Below are positions 53,558 to 64,000 of a stretch of DNA of 64,000 nucleotides, piece by piece. Each line of letters starts with the position of its first letter. Position 1 is the first letter of the stretch. Source of the DNA: Dendrophyllia cribrosa (Eukaryota > Cnidaria > Anthozoa > Scleractinia > Dendrophylliidae); assembly GCA_024195265.1 (NCBI GenBank), contig JAJLRJ010000004.1:2489125-2553124 (forward strand), written 5' to 3'. The notes below the pieces were generated by a model. That model searched no databases. It was not told the DNA's origin and saw only the letters and a program-made list of their open reading frames with translations. Both the position numbers and the translations under genes were made by a program.

Positions 53558-56196
53558 CCCTTCTTTGACCTTCAGTAATACCATTTTAGAAGCGAGAATT
53601 TGATTGGCTGACATAGCACACGGTGTACATACTAGAGGCAATCTGATTGGTGTGACATAACCCAAGACAGACAAACATACATACATACAAACATCACAAA
53701 CCAAACTGCGCGCCTGCTTATGAGCTATTTTTTTCAAAATAGCTCAAAAATTGTTTAGCAACCAATGTTGGACGATGTTGAACTGTGTATCATTCGAATT
53801 ATACCCATTCCAGATCGATAAAAACTTGAGGCAAAAAGAATACTAATACTAGACTACCGATGTGGTTTTCGTGAACAAACAGTAGAAAAATAAATAAAAA
53901 AAGAATATTATATAAAAAAGGAAGGCTTCAGTTTGTCACCAATATGACACTCGGCTAACCTTCCCGGAATTCCTTCATGTTTAATTTGTCTTTTTGGGCC
54001 AGTTATATCAACGTGCGTTAATTTCTGTGTTGCTGTTGTTGATGGTTGTGCAGAAAATTTACATTGGCAAAATATTGCGGAAACGTGCGCCCGCCAGGCG
54101 CGTACCTGTCTTTAAGCAAATAAGCACGGGCTTACAGGCCGTTCAGACGGTATAATAATTTTTTTTTAAATGTTGTATTAGAACGATTCACAAAGTTCGG
54201 CTGCTCGACTTAGCGTTGATCAAACTGTAGACTTAGTGTAGACTTGTTGAAAGGCGTATTTACAAGAGCATTACTTGATCACAACTCGCTACGGCCGGAG
54301 GCCGGACGTAACGTTCCGTCGTTTGACATGTAAGGTCTGGTATTTTCACACAAAATAATTATTTTCTTAAGTGTAAATAAATCGGATGGTTTTGTATTTA
54401 ATTTGTTTATCAAAGAAAGTGTTGAACCTTATTTTACTCACTTGAGACTATGATTCCATTGGAATCTACTGAAAACGGACACCTGTAGCGTTAAAAGCGT
54501 CAAAAGACCTTCCCGGTTAACCACTGCCAGTCCAGGGAAGGCATGAAATGGCGATTCAGAGAGTCCAATTTCAAACATTTGCCGGGGAAGGGGGGCATGC
54601 CCCCGGACCCTCCTAAAAATTCGTGCCTTCGGCACTCATGTTTGCGTCAACGGCGCTCAAGTCCCTGACTAACAATGACATTCACAACCATCAAGGCTTA
54701 CAATCAGAAAAAGCCTAGGAACGCCCCTGCCCGCTCTTTAAAATAAACGAAAGTAAATGACTTCCCTAAGCAATTTGAAAGACAGTAAATTACGCGTTCT
54801 ACTACAACCTAATTTCCGCTACCTACTATATCCTCTTTCAACCTTTATACCGTGATATCTTATGTATTAGTGTTATTTTTTGTAAAGCAATTTCGAGTGA
54901 AGTAGGTATTCTCAACAAAGCTTTATTATTTTTAAAAGAAGCACGCGCAATTCATAATGGTGAATTTAAATTTCTGGGGAGTTTTCGATTGAATGTAAAG
55001 CATAAAGATTTTTGTGCTAAAACAATACATGTTGTATTGTGTACACAATGGGTTCTTTTTTCGAAATGATTTTGCCTCAACACAGGTCCAAATCACTATT
55101 TATGGCCGATGGCATCATAGTTAAAACTATGATGGCATGAAGAATATGTCTTGACGTTGTACTGTCTTGAAGTCTAAATAAATCTAGTACCAAACGCTTA
55201 AACTTTCGTAATGTGTATTTAAATGATTTTCTCTCTCAAGACGGTTCAGAGATAAAACCGCACAAATAAATGTTTCGATTAGGACACTTGTATTATACCC
55301 ATTTGTTTGGATCTTGTGGGATTAGAATCCAAAACCGGTGAAGAATTAAATACGATACTGTGTTCACTTACCCGATTAAACATACACAATGCGATGTATT
55401 TGACATGGTTATTAAAGGAGAACTGTTCAGTGAATGTTGTTTTTGGCTTCGAAAACTGATTTATCCTACTTCGTGTATTATTCATGAAATACCCTTCATA
55501 AATTAAGGCGTATTATTCACAATTACGTACAGTACTGTATTTTTATTTCTCAGCTAAATACATAAATGCGAGGTCTGATAAAAAAAAAATGTCTAATATA
55601 TAAAAAAGATTAAATAATTCTAAAGTTGACTCTATAACTAAACGCCTTCTTCTGAGCGTGTGTTCCTCGAGACTCCCATTAGCATTTCTAGCCAGTTTCT
55701 ATAATTTTACACTATTTTTTGACATTAAATATTAAGAATTCTAGTGACTAACTATTATTTTATCAATTCATTCTTTATTGATAAAAATCTGCACACACAA
55801 AAAAATAATGTCGGCCCGATTTGTTTCAGTACGTTGAGAAACGCATGCTTGCTGCAGATAATGAACACTTTGAGGGTTTATATACTCCATTTGAAAATAT
55901 CCAGCGAGTGGAAACCGATGCCTCTGTTTGTTAGTTTTATGCTCTGAAAATATTGCAAAGAAATCCTCTCAAATATTTGTTTACTGCAGTGTCCATATTT
56001 AATTTCAGCGCAACAATACTTAACGCATCGCTAGTGCGATAAGCTAACACTAGCAGGTGGATAATCTTTGAAATCACCGACAAAACTCCCACTCTAACCG
56101 GCAAAGTACGTGTCTTTTCCGCAGAGAAGTCATTCAAACTGTCGTTTAATGAGCTTAAAGTGCTATTAAGATTCATTAATTTCCTCATTGGGTACA

Positions 56197-56202
56197 TATA
56201 AA
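56197..56202 (+). promoter_or_regulatory. Candidate TATA box of short gene 3
   Basis: TATAAA 102 bases before the start codon at 56299, close to the 125 bases of gene 1. It lies after the ATG at 56188, so that upstream Met would not be in the transcript. Confidence 0.45.
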
Positions 56203-56298
56203 TGTTTTTATCAAGAGAGTTATTCTTTTAAAATTTCAAAGGCTCTTATAGTTTGGTTACAATTACAAGTCAAAGTCAACTGCTTAAGGATTAAAATA

Positions 56299-59200
56299 AT
56301 GCGCTTAACCGTTCTTTTTTTTCTGTGCATAATGATCTGGAGGATAAACTGCAGTTCGCCAAAAGGTGAATACTCTGCGATCGAACATGTCGAAAAGGAA
56401 GAGAAGAGGGATCGGGATCGGCCGGGATGTTTTTATGGTAGATGTAGAAGAAGAAGAAACTGGAGGAGAAAGGTAAGTTGAAGTAACAAAAAAACAAAAA
56501 CAAACATAAAATCGAGTAACACTTACTCGAGCGTTTCACACTTGCACCAATCTTTGATCGTAAGTCGTGATGAAACGCTAAAGTGAGATCTTTAAACTGT
56601 AACCTATCTTGCACTATTTTTGTGATGCGGATTATTATGCTATACAAGGATGAAATCCAAAACTGTTACCATTCAAATGAAAGCTCTTGAATGATATTTA
56701 ATTGAAATCTCAAAACACAACGTGAACTCGGTTTTATTTGCTTAGTTTCTACTTATAATATTTTGAGAGTCGTCATAAGACTTTACCTGTAGAATAAGCA
56801 ATACATTATTGCAATAATACTGGGACACAGCTTACACATTTATAGTCTAACGAAACCATATATAAATCATGAAACAAAAATAACCATTTTAAAAGTAATA
56901 CGAAAAATAATTTATATTGTCATTCATTATATTAGCGAGGAACAGTATAGATAGAAGTTTCGAAAAATTGTTAAATCGGCTTTATTGGGGAATCAAAATA
57001 AACAGAATAATCAAAACAAATTCCTTATATTTGAAAGCGTTCCGCCATCAGATGTATATTTTGGATATGACAAAATTCTATGCCTTTCACTGTTCTTTCA
57101 TCCGGAGTATAGACTATCGAACGCAACCAAAATGTTAATACCTTTCTTGTCAAATTTAAATTGATTGCGGACTAAAGTACTAGGATTTTGGCAGATACAT
57201 TATTTCTCACGGCTGATTCACTCAATTGCAGTCTCATAAATCCACTAATGATTGAATTAAGCGACTGGTTGCTTCGAAAAAGAGTTATTTAATGTGTTTA
57301 ATTGCGGAAGGAGCTAGGATACCCCTGTATTAACTACGTCACGCATCCGCCATATGATGGTACAATTTATTTTCTCAGTTTTACAGCCGTACCCCGCTTT
57401 GCGCAAAACGGAGGCATGACGGCATGCTTTGACGTCTTAAATTTATTATTTTTTTTACCGCATAGGTCTGTCGCTCAATATTGAGCATTTTAGACCACTC
57501 TAAATGAAAAAGTATTTTAATAAAAAAGATAGCAAGGTGAAAAATACAATCAAGAAATGGCGCTTATAAGCGAAAGGAATAGAAAATTGTAGGCAAGCAA
57601 TGCGTAAAAAGGACCTGAAAATGCCACATTATGTTTAGGCTATATTTAAAACTTAGTAATTTTATTGTAATATATATAGATAGCCTGAGCCTAACAGCGT
57701 AGCTCTCTGAACAGAAAGCCGATGATAAACTTAACTAAGGTGAAAGGTCGGAAGCACAAGAATTAAGATTGACGACCGGGCTATTCTTCAATTTTAGCAA
57801 TTCTCAAAACAGAATTACACTAGTTCACAAAAAAAATAATCCAAAAAATAAAACACTTGTTGCGTATCAAAATTGCTCGAGAAACTGTTTTGGAAATCAA
57901 AATTGCAAAAAATAAGCAAACATATTTGCCTATTCTGAAAAGGAGACGCGAGTAAGTTAGAACTATAAAATCCAAGTCTTGTTTTGTTTACATAACATCG
58001 CTTTTCAACCTATGTAATGAATGAACAAACACATAAACGGTGGACAGCACAATGTTCTTTCGAAAAGTTTTATTCAAATCTCCTTAAGTTTATCTTTAAA
58101 AGCAAAACGCGAACCATTTATAGCGCATCGAGGCCGAGCTGTCTTCGATGAAAGAAATCAAAACGACTGAATTTGAGCACGTTTTATAAACAATTCTTCA
58201 AAACTAACGAGAACACGAAGTAAAAGACAATCACAGATTGATATCAACATAAATTCCCATCGAAAAATATAATTTGTTTTACCTTTAAGTCACTCGACTG
58301 CTTGGAAATTCTTTAAATCTCCGCTTCTTTGGTTCTGAAATCCGTAAAACAAACATCTTTCCGCATTGCTCCCGCATTGATAAAAACGTATGAAGTTCCT
58401 CTAAGCAAGATTTTATCCCTGAAAGCCCTTTTTTTTCCATTGAAGCGGCTCTTAATATCCCTTAATTAGTCCCAGGTGATTAGTATCCCTGTCTTGAGTA
58501 GCAAACCGCGAAAAAATGCGCAGGGAAATAACGACTTTAACATTTTATTTTAATTTATTTTAATATTCCAACTAAAGTGTTTTACCGAGCTGACGTGACA
58601 TTGGCCATGTAGCCGCGCGAAAAGCAAAACCTCGCTTTGGTTTCAAAATTGCTAAGATCCCGGATGTTTTGTGGCGTCATACGCGCTCGCGATCTAGCCT
58701 TGCGCGACGCTCGCACGCAAACGCATGTTACGGACGCGCGCCCGCGAAACATTCCGCTAGCCATGACCATGAAAAATGACGGGCATAGGTTCTATGAGTA
58801 TGGGGCTTCGCGGCGGGCCTTCGGCCTGCGAGAGCTCCGCTATTAAAAGCTAATCTAGTATAAACAGCTCGTTGCCAGGAAAGAAGAATAAAGATAACAA
58901 AATATACCGTATCTACATACAATCATCCATCCTTCCGTGAGCGAGATAGTACATTTTGCACCCTGTGATCATGACATACCACTCACGCATGTTGACCCCC
59001 CAAGATGCGATTTTTCAAACGCAAAAATTCTAAGGTCAATGCTTCCCCAAAATTGATTTAAAATTTCAGATATTTCTTGTTATTGATCAAGGTTGTAAAA
59101 CCAATCTGTCAAAGGTCAGTTTATATACCCTGCCGAGGAGCCTAAAAGCGTTTTAAGAGCAGCAGCTTTTTATTAAGGTTGGTTGCCTGTAATCTATAAA

Positions 59201-59569
59201 TGGCTGAATTTTTGAAAACATGGCCGATGAAAATTACAGCAATTTCACTACAACTAGGCCAAACAAGGGTTTTTATGACGCCGATCAGCCTGAAAATCAC
59301 AGAGAAGAGAGAGAGAAGAGGGAAAGGTAGCGAGAGCGAGAAGAAAACAACAGTCTTTAGTTTTTATGTTGTGGAGTTTAGACTCCTACTTAGCGCGACA
59401 TGGTTGTCAAAAATCCACTGCTAGATCTCATGGAGCTATACACAAATAACGTTATTTTCGTTTACAGGGAGATCCAAGTAAACGTTTAAGAACAGTGGAA
59501 ACACAACAAGCGATTCAATATCAACTAGATGAAGCATTTGGCAACGACGACATTGATGAAGAACTATGA
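56299..59569 (+). CDS. Short secreted C-x4-C peptide precursor 3, two exons
   Basis: Exon 1 (56299-56472) encodes 58 aa: signal peptide (1 to about 18), an acidic spacer (EHVEKEEKR), then DRDRPGCFYGRC with C44 and C49, followed at once by RRRRNWRRK and a GTAAGT donor, phase 0. Exon 2 (59468-59569) follows CGTTTACAG and adds 33 aa (GDPSKRLRTV then an acidic end NDDIDEEL) to a TGA. AATAAA is at 59612. Total 91 aa. Cutting at K36-R37 and at the Arg run would free a 12-residue peptide with a six-residue disulfide ring and Arg-Cys at its end; this is inference. The two Cys have the same residue numbers as in gene 1. Ring size equals that of oxytocin/vasopressin and urotensin II, but there is no Gly for amidation and no neurophysin, so homology to them is not claimed. 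Confidence 0.75.
58600..58850. repeat. CpG-rich block in the intron of short gene 3
   Basis: Dense in CpG (GCGCGACGCTCGCACGC, GGACGCGCGCCCGCG) and far richer in G+C than the intron around it. No domain in its open frames. Perhaps a young insertion that has not yet lost CpG, or a cryptic promoter; nature unknown. Confidence 0.4.
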
Positions 59570-60071
59570 AGGCAATTTATTCAGCTTATAAACAGTTGAA
59601 TGAAAGTGTAAAATAAAGAAGGAAAACCGTTACTTGTTGAACATTGTTATGTTTAAGGAGCTATGTATGTCGTGGGAATGTTTCACATTTTTGGTTCAAA
59701 ACTGCCCAAAAACCTTTGTCGCACACGAAATGCTTGTAAAACATCAGGAGGAAGATATCAAGTTGATTTTCGAGGAGATAACAAACCATAATCAGAATTT
59801 TAGCGAGTTTTTCAAGACACGAGACGATAAACTTGAAAAAAAAATGGCCCAATTTTTTGAAGTTGCAATCCATTTTCACCCTGGCCATCTGCACCCCAAG
59901 AAACGTATTTTTAATCTTATAGCACTGATAAAACTAGAAGTAATCATAGATTAGTGGAGTGCGTTCGAAAATTCCGATCGCGAAACAAAAGAAATCCTGA
60001 GAACGAGAATGACGTCATTTAAATGGCGCCGAAAAGATGAATCCAAAACGAACGAACATCCGGCCTCACAG

Positions 60072-60204
60072 GGTTGTGACTAGAATGGATACTCCAAAAT
60101 CAGGTTTGAACCAGCGGTTTCAGTGAAAACATTGGTTTGGTGGGGGTTTCTCATTCTCGCGGGCTCAGAAACCTGATTTTGGAGTATCCATTTAAGTCAC
60201 AACC
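60072..60204. repeat. Hairpin element with GGTTGTGAC ends
   Basis: GGTTGTGACTAGAATGGATACTCC-type left arm, with CAAAATCAGGTTT inside, and the inverse AAACCTGATTTTGGAGTATC...GTCACAACC at the right. Non-coding. Confidence 0.65.
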
Positions 60205-60287
60205 AATTTAGATGGCAGAGAAAATGGCGGATATCAAACTTCACGCGCGCAAGGAATTGTGGTTGCATAGGATCCTTTAAGTAAAGA

Positions 60288-61450
60288 GTTTCGCGCGAAT
60301 GGAATCCGCTTGCGTGTTCAGTTTCGGTCTTTTGTTCTTAATAAGCAGCATTTCGAAGATCAAACATTCGAGTTTGCTGAGGCATTTCTTAAGCACTTTG
60401 AAGTTCTTGATTAAGTCGACGGGTCTGTCAAGACGTGCTCGTCCCTGTAGTGTTTTCCGATCACGGAATGTTTATGTTCGTCAACTCGCTGATAAAGGTG
60501 GCGGCAAGTGTAACAATATAATTTGTATCACACAAATCACATTTGAATTCATATACTACACTTTGCTGGTTTATCAGGGGTGGTTTTTCTTCCGTAACTC
60601 TCAGATGATCAGCGATCTTTTTGCTTGTGAACACTGGCTGTAGTTGTTGGTTAAGTCGATGAGCTTCTCAGGATATTTCAATTTCAAAAATATCCTTTTT
60701 AGGTTTACATTCTCGCAAAAGGAAGTCCTGTGTAGACGACAAGCGCTTTGCACGGTCCTAAAAAGGATATTTTTGAAATTGAAATATCCTGAGAAGCTCA
60801 TCGACTCAGCTATTAATCGCCTCCAGCATCCTCCAGACCAAGTTACAACACCATCTGATAGTGCTGTTCGGATTATTATGCCATATAAGGATCAGAAATC
60901 GGCTGACGCGGTTCGCAGAAAACTTTGCAACCTCGGAGTGAAAATTAACCAACAACTACAGCCAGTGTTCACAAGCAAAAAAGATCGCTGATCATCTGAG
61001 AGTTACGGAAGAAAAACCACCCCTGATAAACCAGCAAAGTGTAGTATATGAATTCAAATGTGATTTGTGTGATACAAATTATATTGGTTACACTTGCCGC
61101 CACCTTTATCAGCGAGTTGACGAACATAAACATTCCGTGATCGGAAAACACTACAGGGACGAGCACGTCTTGACACCCGTCGACTTAATGAAGAACTTCA
61201 AAGTGTTTAAGAAATGCCTCAGCAAACTCGAATGTTTGATTTTCGAAATGCTGCTTATTAAGAACAAAAGACCGAAACTGAACACGCAAGCGGATTCCAT
61301 TCGCGCGAAACTCTTTAGGCTTAAATGCTTTCATGCCACACATTCTAATTTAATTTATTTTCTCACACCCTTATTCCTATAAATATGCTTAACCGTTACC
61401 CTCAGTTTATTCATTCGACAATGATGACATGAAGTCATCGAAACGTCATG
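60288..61450 (+). mobile_element. Penelope-like element, inverted foldback copy
   Basis: Right arm (about 60760-61331, plus strand) reads the end of the reverse transcriptase and linker (ILKLKYPEKLID-like, then DQVTTPSDSAVRIIMPYKDQ), a one-base frameshift in an A-run near 60980, then the GIY-YIG domain (EFKCDLCDTNYIGYTCRHLY...HRDEH-like...LECLIFEMLLIKNKRPKLN). Left arm (60288-60703) is the inverse of parts of the right arm with an internal piece missing, so the pair forms a large hairpin. The tail (ATGATGACATGAAGTCATCG...AAACGTCATG) folds as in other such elements. The coding sequence is broken and most of the RT is absent. Confidence 0.8.
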
Positions 61451-61504
61451 TAGTTTTCGTATCGTTAATTTTCTTGTTAAAATGTTTATCAAAATCGGTT
61501 TTTT

Positions 61505-61990
61505 AAAATGGCACTTAAAGTACCATTGTCCGCCTTCGTATTCCACCTTCGGTCCTTATCTAGACTTTTAGATGAGAATATAATTGTGCGTGGAAAGGTA
61601 GGCAATTTTTGACGGCTACAAATTTAACATATCTTGACCAATTGATGAAAAGCAGGCATTTATTTTGTATGAATGATTTCTTTTTATTTGTTGTACTAGA
61701 ATTTTAAAAGATGTTTTGGTCGCGTTCTATTGACAGCAAACTTTTAGATTTATTAAGTTCGGATTTTTTTATGACGAAAAAGCCTGTTGGTTTGCTTCTC
61801 AGATATTATTGATCGACGTTTTAAAAATGGCAATCAAAGTGAAGATCAGGAAACATTCATCTGCAATTTTCGTTCTTCCTGGCCATTGTTCGCCTTCATC
61901 TTCCGCCTTTATTATCTACTGTGAATACATTTGTAGGAAGGTGGACATGAATGCTAAAGATCACAGATCTCGACCAATCGTTGAAAAGAT
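61505..61990 (+). repeat. Diverged direct repeat of about 150 bp
   Basis: 61505-61650 and 61827-61990 share, in the same order, AAAATGGCA...CAAAGT, CATTGT[CT]CGCCTTC, CTTATCTA/ATTATCTA and GACCAAT...TTGAAAAG-type blocks. Not recognised; neither copy has a supported gene. Confidence 0.45.
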
Positions 61991-62222
61991 CGCAATTTTA
62001 TAATTACCGGTCTTTTGAAAACAACTGTGGACGTACGAAGGAAATGAACACTATAACGTACTAGTTTAAATAAACTTAAACAACAATTTTCTCGAGCAGA
62101 TGCATGTGAATTTATTTACTGACTTGTCTTTGGCTGGGCGAAGTCCCTTTGGATGAAGCAGCGCTCTTATGCTCCTCTATGCTGAACCTTGCATAAACAA
62201 GCTATGTGTAAGTAACTATCTT

Positions 62223-62345
62223 AGGGTGCTGACCATTTTTCAGAACTGCCCGGCCGGACCGCTCAATTAGTAAATATTATTCCATTATTTGCCACTGGGC
62301 GGCCAGACTGTGGTAAATTTGGAAATATTATACACCCTTTTGATG
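62223..62345. repeat. Half copy of the GGTCTGGCCGGGCAG hairpin family
   Basis: TAGGGTGCTGACCATTTTTC, then AACTGCCCGGCCGGACCGC, then TAGTAAATATTATTCC, corresponds to the inverse of the right arm of the element at 5957-6174. The second arm is lost. Confidence 0.5.
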
Positions 62346-62413
62346 GAAATACAAAACTGAATGCAAGGATGGCACTACGGCAAAGGGCAGATTTATTAAT
62401 GGCCAATATTATA

Positions 62414-62557
62414 GAAAAATTCATTGCCTGACGAGTGAATTCCACGTTAAATTTCACGCGAAAAACAGATATCGCCCGAATCGCGAAGCGATGAGGGCGA
62501 TATCGGTTTTTCAAGTGAAATTTAACGTGGAATTCACGAGTCTGGCAATGAATTTTT
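62414..62557. repeat. Hairpin element, AAAAATTCATTGCC ends
   Basis: AAAAATTCATTGCCTGACGA...GAATTCCACGTTAAATTTCA and its inverse around GATATCGCCC...GGGCGATATC. Near-perfect arms. Confidence 0.75.
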
Positions 62558-64000
62558 CTTGAATCGCATATATATGTCAAAGAAAAACAACGTTTCCAGC
62601 GAGAAAGCCATTTCAAAGCCAACTGTCAAGAACTAGCGAATAGAAATCAAGACTGATTCAAAATCACGCCGGGTGAATCACGCGCGGTCAGGAGAAAACC
62701 TTGTGGTAGCGACAAATTTTAGTTTTGTTTGTCAGAAAAAGACAGTTTATGACTGATATTGATGCTGTTTGTACACTAAAGTACATAATGTGAACGGCTG
62801 TGGAGCCGAACTGCGAACGTTTGTGGTGGAAATTATAGCTTTGACACTTCGGAAGTTTGTTATCGCCGACCGGCAAACAGAGCAAATAGGAATTTCATCA
62901 CAGCGACAAGTAAACACCACGCTAAATTGGGAAAAACCTTTGGACAACAAAGAAGGCAAATTTGTGAGTACTGATGGATTATTTATTAAACATTCCGTAA
63001 AAAAATTATGCTTATCTTATCGCGGTTGATCACTTCTATTCATAAGTTGACGACGAAAGGGTCCGGAGTATCTCCGCTCGAACAGGAATATTTTTATTCT
63101 CACCTTATTTTCGCAGACTACTAATATTATTACTATCTTTATTGCCTTTGTATCTCTAATACTTTTTTACACCGGTTTTCTTTGATACTATACAAGACAG
63201 GAGTTGCGATACAAGTTTTGGTTTTGAAATAAGAAAGTTCGCTGAAAGTTCTTCTTCGGACAGCATCTTGTTGTAATATTTTTAAAGCAACCAGACGGCC
63301 GTTTCGGAAAGAAGAAATTACTTTTTATTTATAGCTCAGTACAGTATTCTTGTTTTCATAAACTTCTTTGTTTTATTTAGACATGTTTTTTTCTAAGCAT
63401 GAAATATCGGTTTTTGCCAGTAGCCCGATCGCCTTCTTGTAGGACTGCAGTGTGAATGGCTTCTTCACTCTCTACAAAGTTCACATTTTGGTTATAAAAT
63501 TGGGAAGAACAGGAATTCACTCTTGACAAATTTATCACTTGTGAATAAAACGTCTGTATTTTTCTCTTCAAATCAAAACTCACTATTTTAAAAGAAAGTA
63601 TACATACTATACAAAGAAAGTACAGAAACATCGTCCTTCGAAGATGCCATGCAATATCACTTCTCAGGTATGCAATTCCACGCTAAATAACCTTCGCTTC
63701 GTTGGCCAATAAGAATGCGAGTTTTCTTTGACGTATGCGATTCTTCGACTAATAGTATTAGTCTTCCTCAGGGCCAGGGCTGTACTGAAAGAAAATATTG
63801 TAACGGCTCCTAAAATTTGAAAATTACATGGTTATAAATGATTGGCTAATACATGACATGTAGACAGCGCACTTGTAAACATAGTAAAAATAATATATGA
63901 CATATATAGTGTATGATACAAAAATGAGTTCAGCGTTCGTTCCTTCGGTTACTGCCTCTATGAATTAAAAAGGCCTCGCGTGCTTTTCGCGCTTTTCGTG

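Larger units (their letters stand above)
47788..56196. other. Repeat-rich intergenic region between short genes 2 and 3
   Basis: Apart from a possible 3'UTR exon of gene 2 at about 48512-48735, no gene was supported. Four of the window's long G or C runs are here (49973-49999, 50937-50963, 51274-51294, 52287-52318), together with several inverted-repeat elements listed separately. An open frame at 48892-49086 that ends in a Cys-rich, Lys-Lys stretch before a GTAAAC was considered as a fourth relative and not called. Confidence 0.5.
61991..64000. other. Right-end stretch, no gene supported
   Basis: Apart from the two repeats listed, I see no exon with family match. The part 62690-62970 has a more coding-like composition and a GTGAGT after GGCAAATTT, but no homologue was recognised and no start or acceptor is convincing. 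Confidence 0.4.

Noticed and set aside
56188..56298. Upstream in-frame Met for short gene 3
   Set aside because: It precedes the TATAAA at 56197, and the Met at 56299 gives a normal signal peptide.
59634..59954. 106-codon open frame rich in Glu/Lys just after short gene 3
   Set aside because: It starts after the gene-3 poly(A) signal and has no signal peptide or known domain. It could be an orphan gene, but nothing separates it from chance; transcript data would decide.

Overview
The window looks like nuclear DNA of a cnidarian, most likely a hexacoral such as a stony coral. It is AT-rich, the genes are broken by long introns with GT..AG borders, and there are many small inverted-repeat elements, tRNA-derived SINEs and Penelope-like fragments. 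The gene families fit this: an astacin-MAM metalloprotease like those of Hydra, and a GABA-A/glycine-type channel. The species is inferred from repeat style and protein families only.

Layout. 1-1.5 kb: first exon of a Cab45/SDF4-like EF-hand protein (minus strand), running off the left edge. 2.2-9.5 kb: a tandem array of eight tRNA-His(GTG) genes with shared flanks, interrupted by inverted-repeat elements. A ninth copy sits in an intron at 17.1 kb. 10.2-11.2 kb: a rearranged Penelope-like fragment split by a hairpin element. 11.9-19.4 kb: a complete ten-exon astacin-MAM gene (minus strand, 443 aa). 24.7-34.4 kb: a complete nine-exon anion-type Cys-loop receptor gene (plus strand, 429 or 433 aa), with two decayed copies of the start of its M2 exon just upstream of the working one. 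40.7-59.6 kb: three short plus-strand two-exon genes. Each encodes a signal peptide, a C-x4-C motif ending in Arg-Cys, a strongly basic run and a phase-0 intron. 60.3-61.45 kb: a Penelope-like element in inverted, frameshifted form. The rest is non-coding as far as I can see.

The three short genes are the best candidate for something undescribed: a local family of secreted precursors that could give small disulfide-ringed peptides after cleavage at basic residues. The receptor gene next door is only a neighbour; nothing in the sequence shows that the peptides act on it.

Exon borders were placed by hand from splice motifs, reading phase and protein-family match. In the protease and receptor genes every junction keeps frame and gives a continuous family-like protein, so those models are strong. 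The second exons of the short genes rest on phase, acceptor quality and a nearby poly(A) signal, so they are less sure, above all for the first gene.
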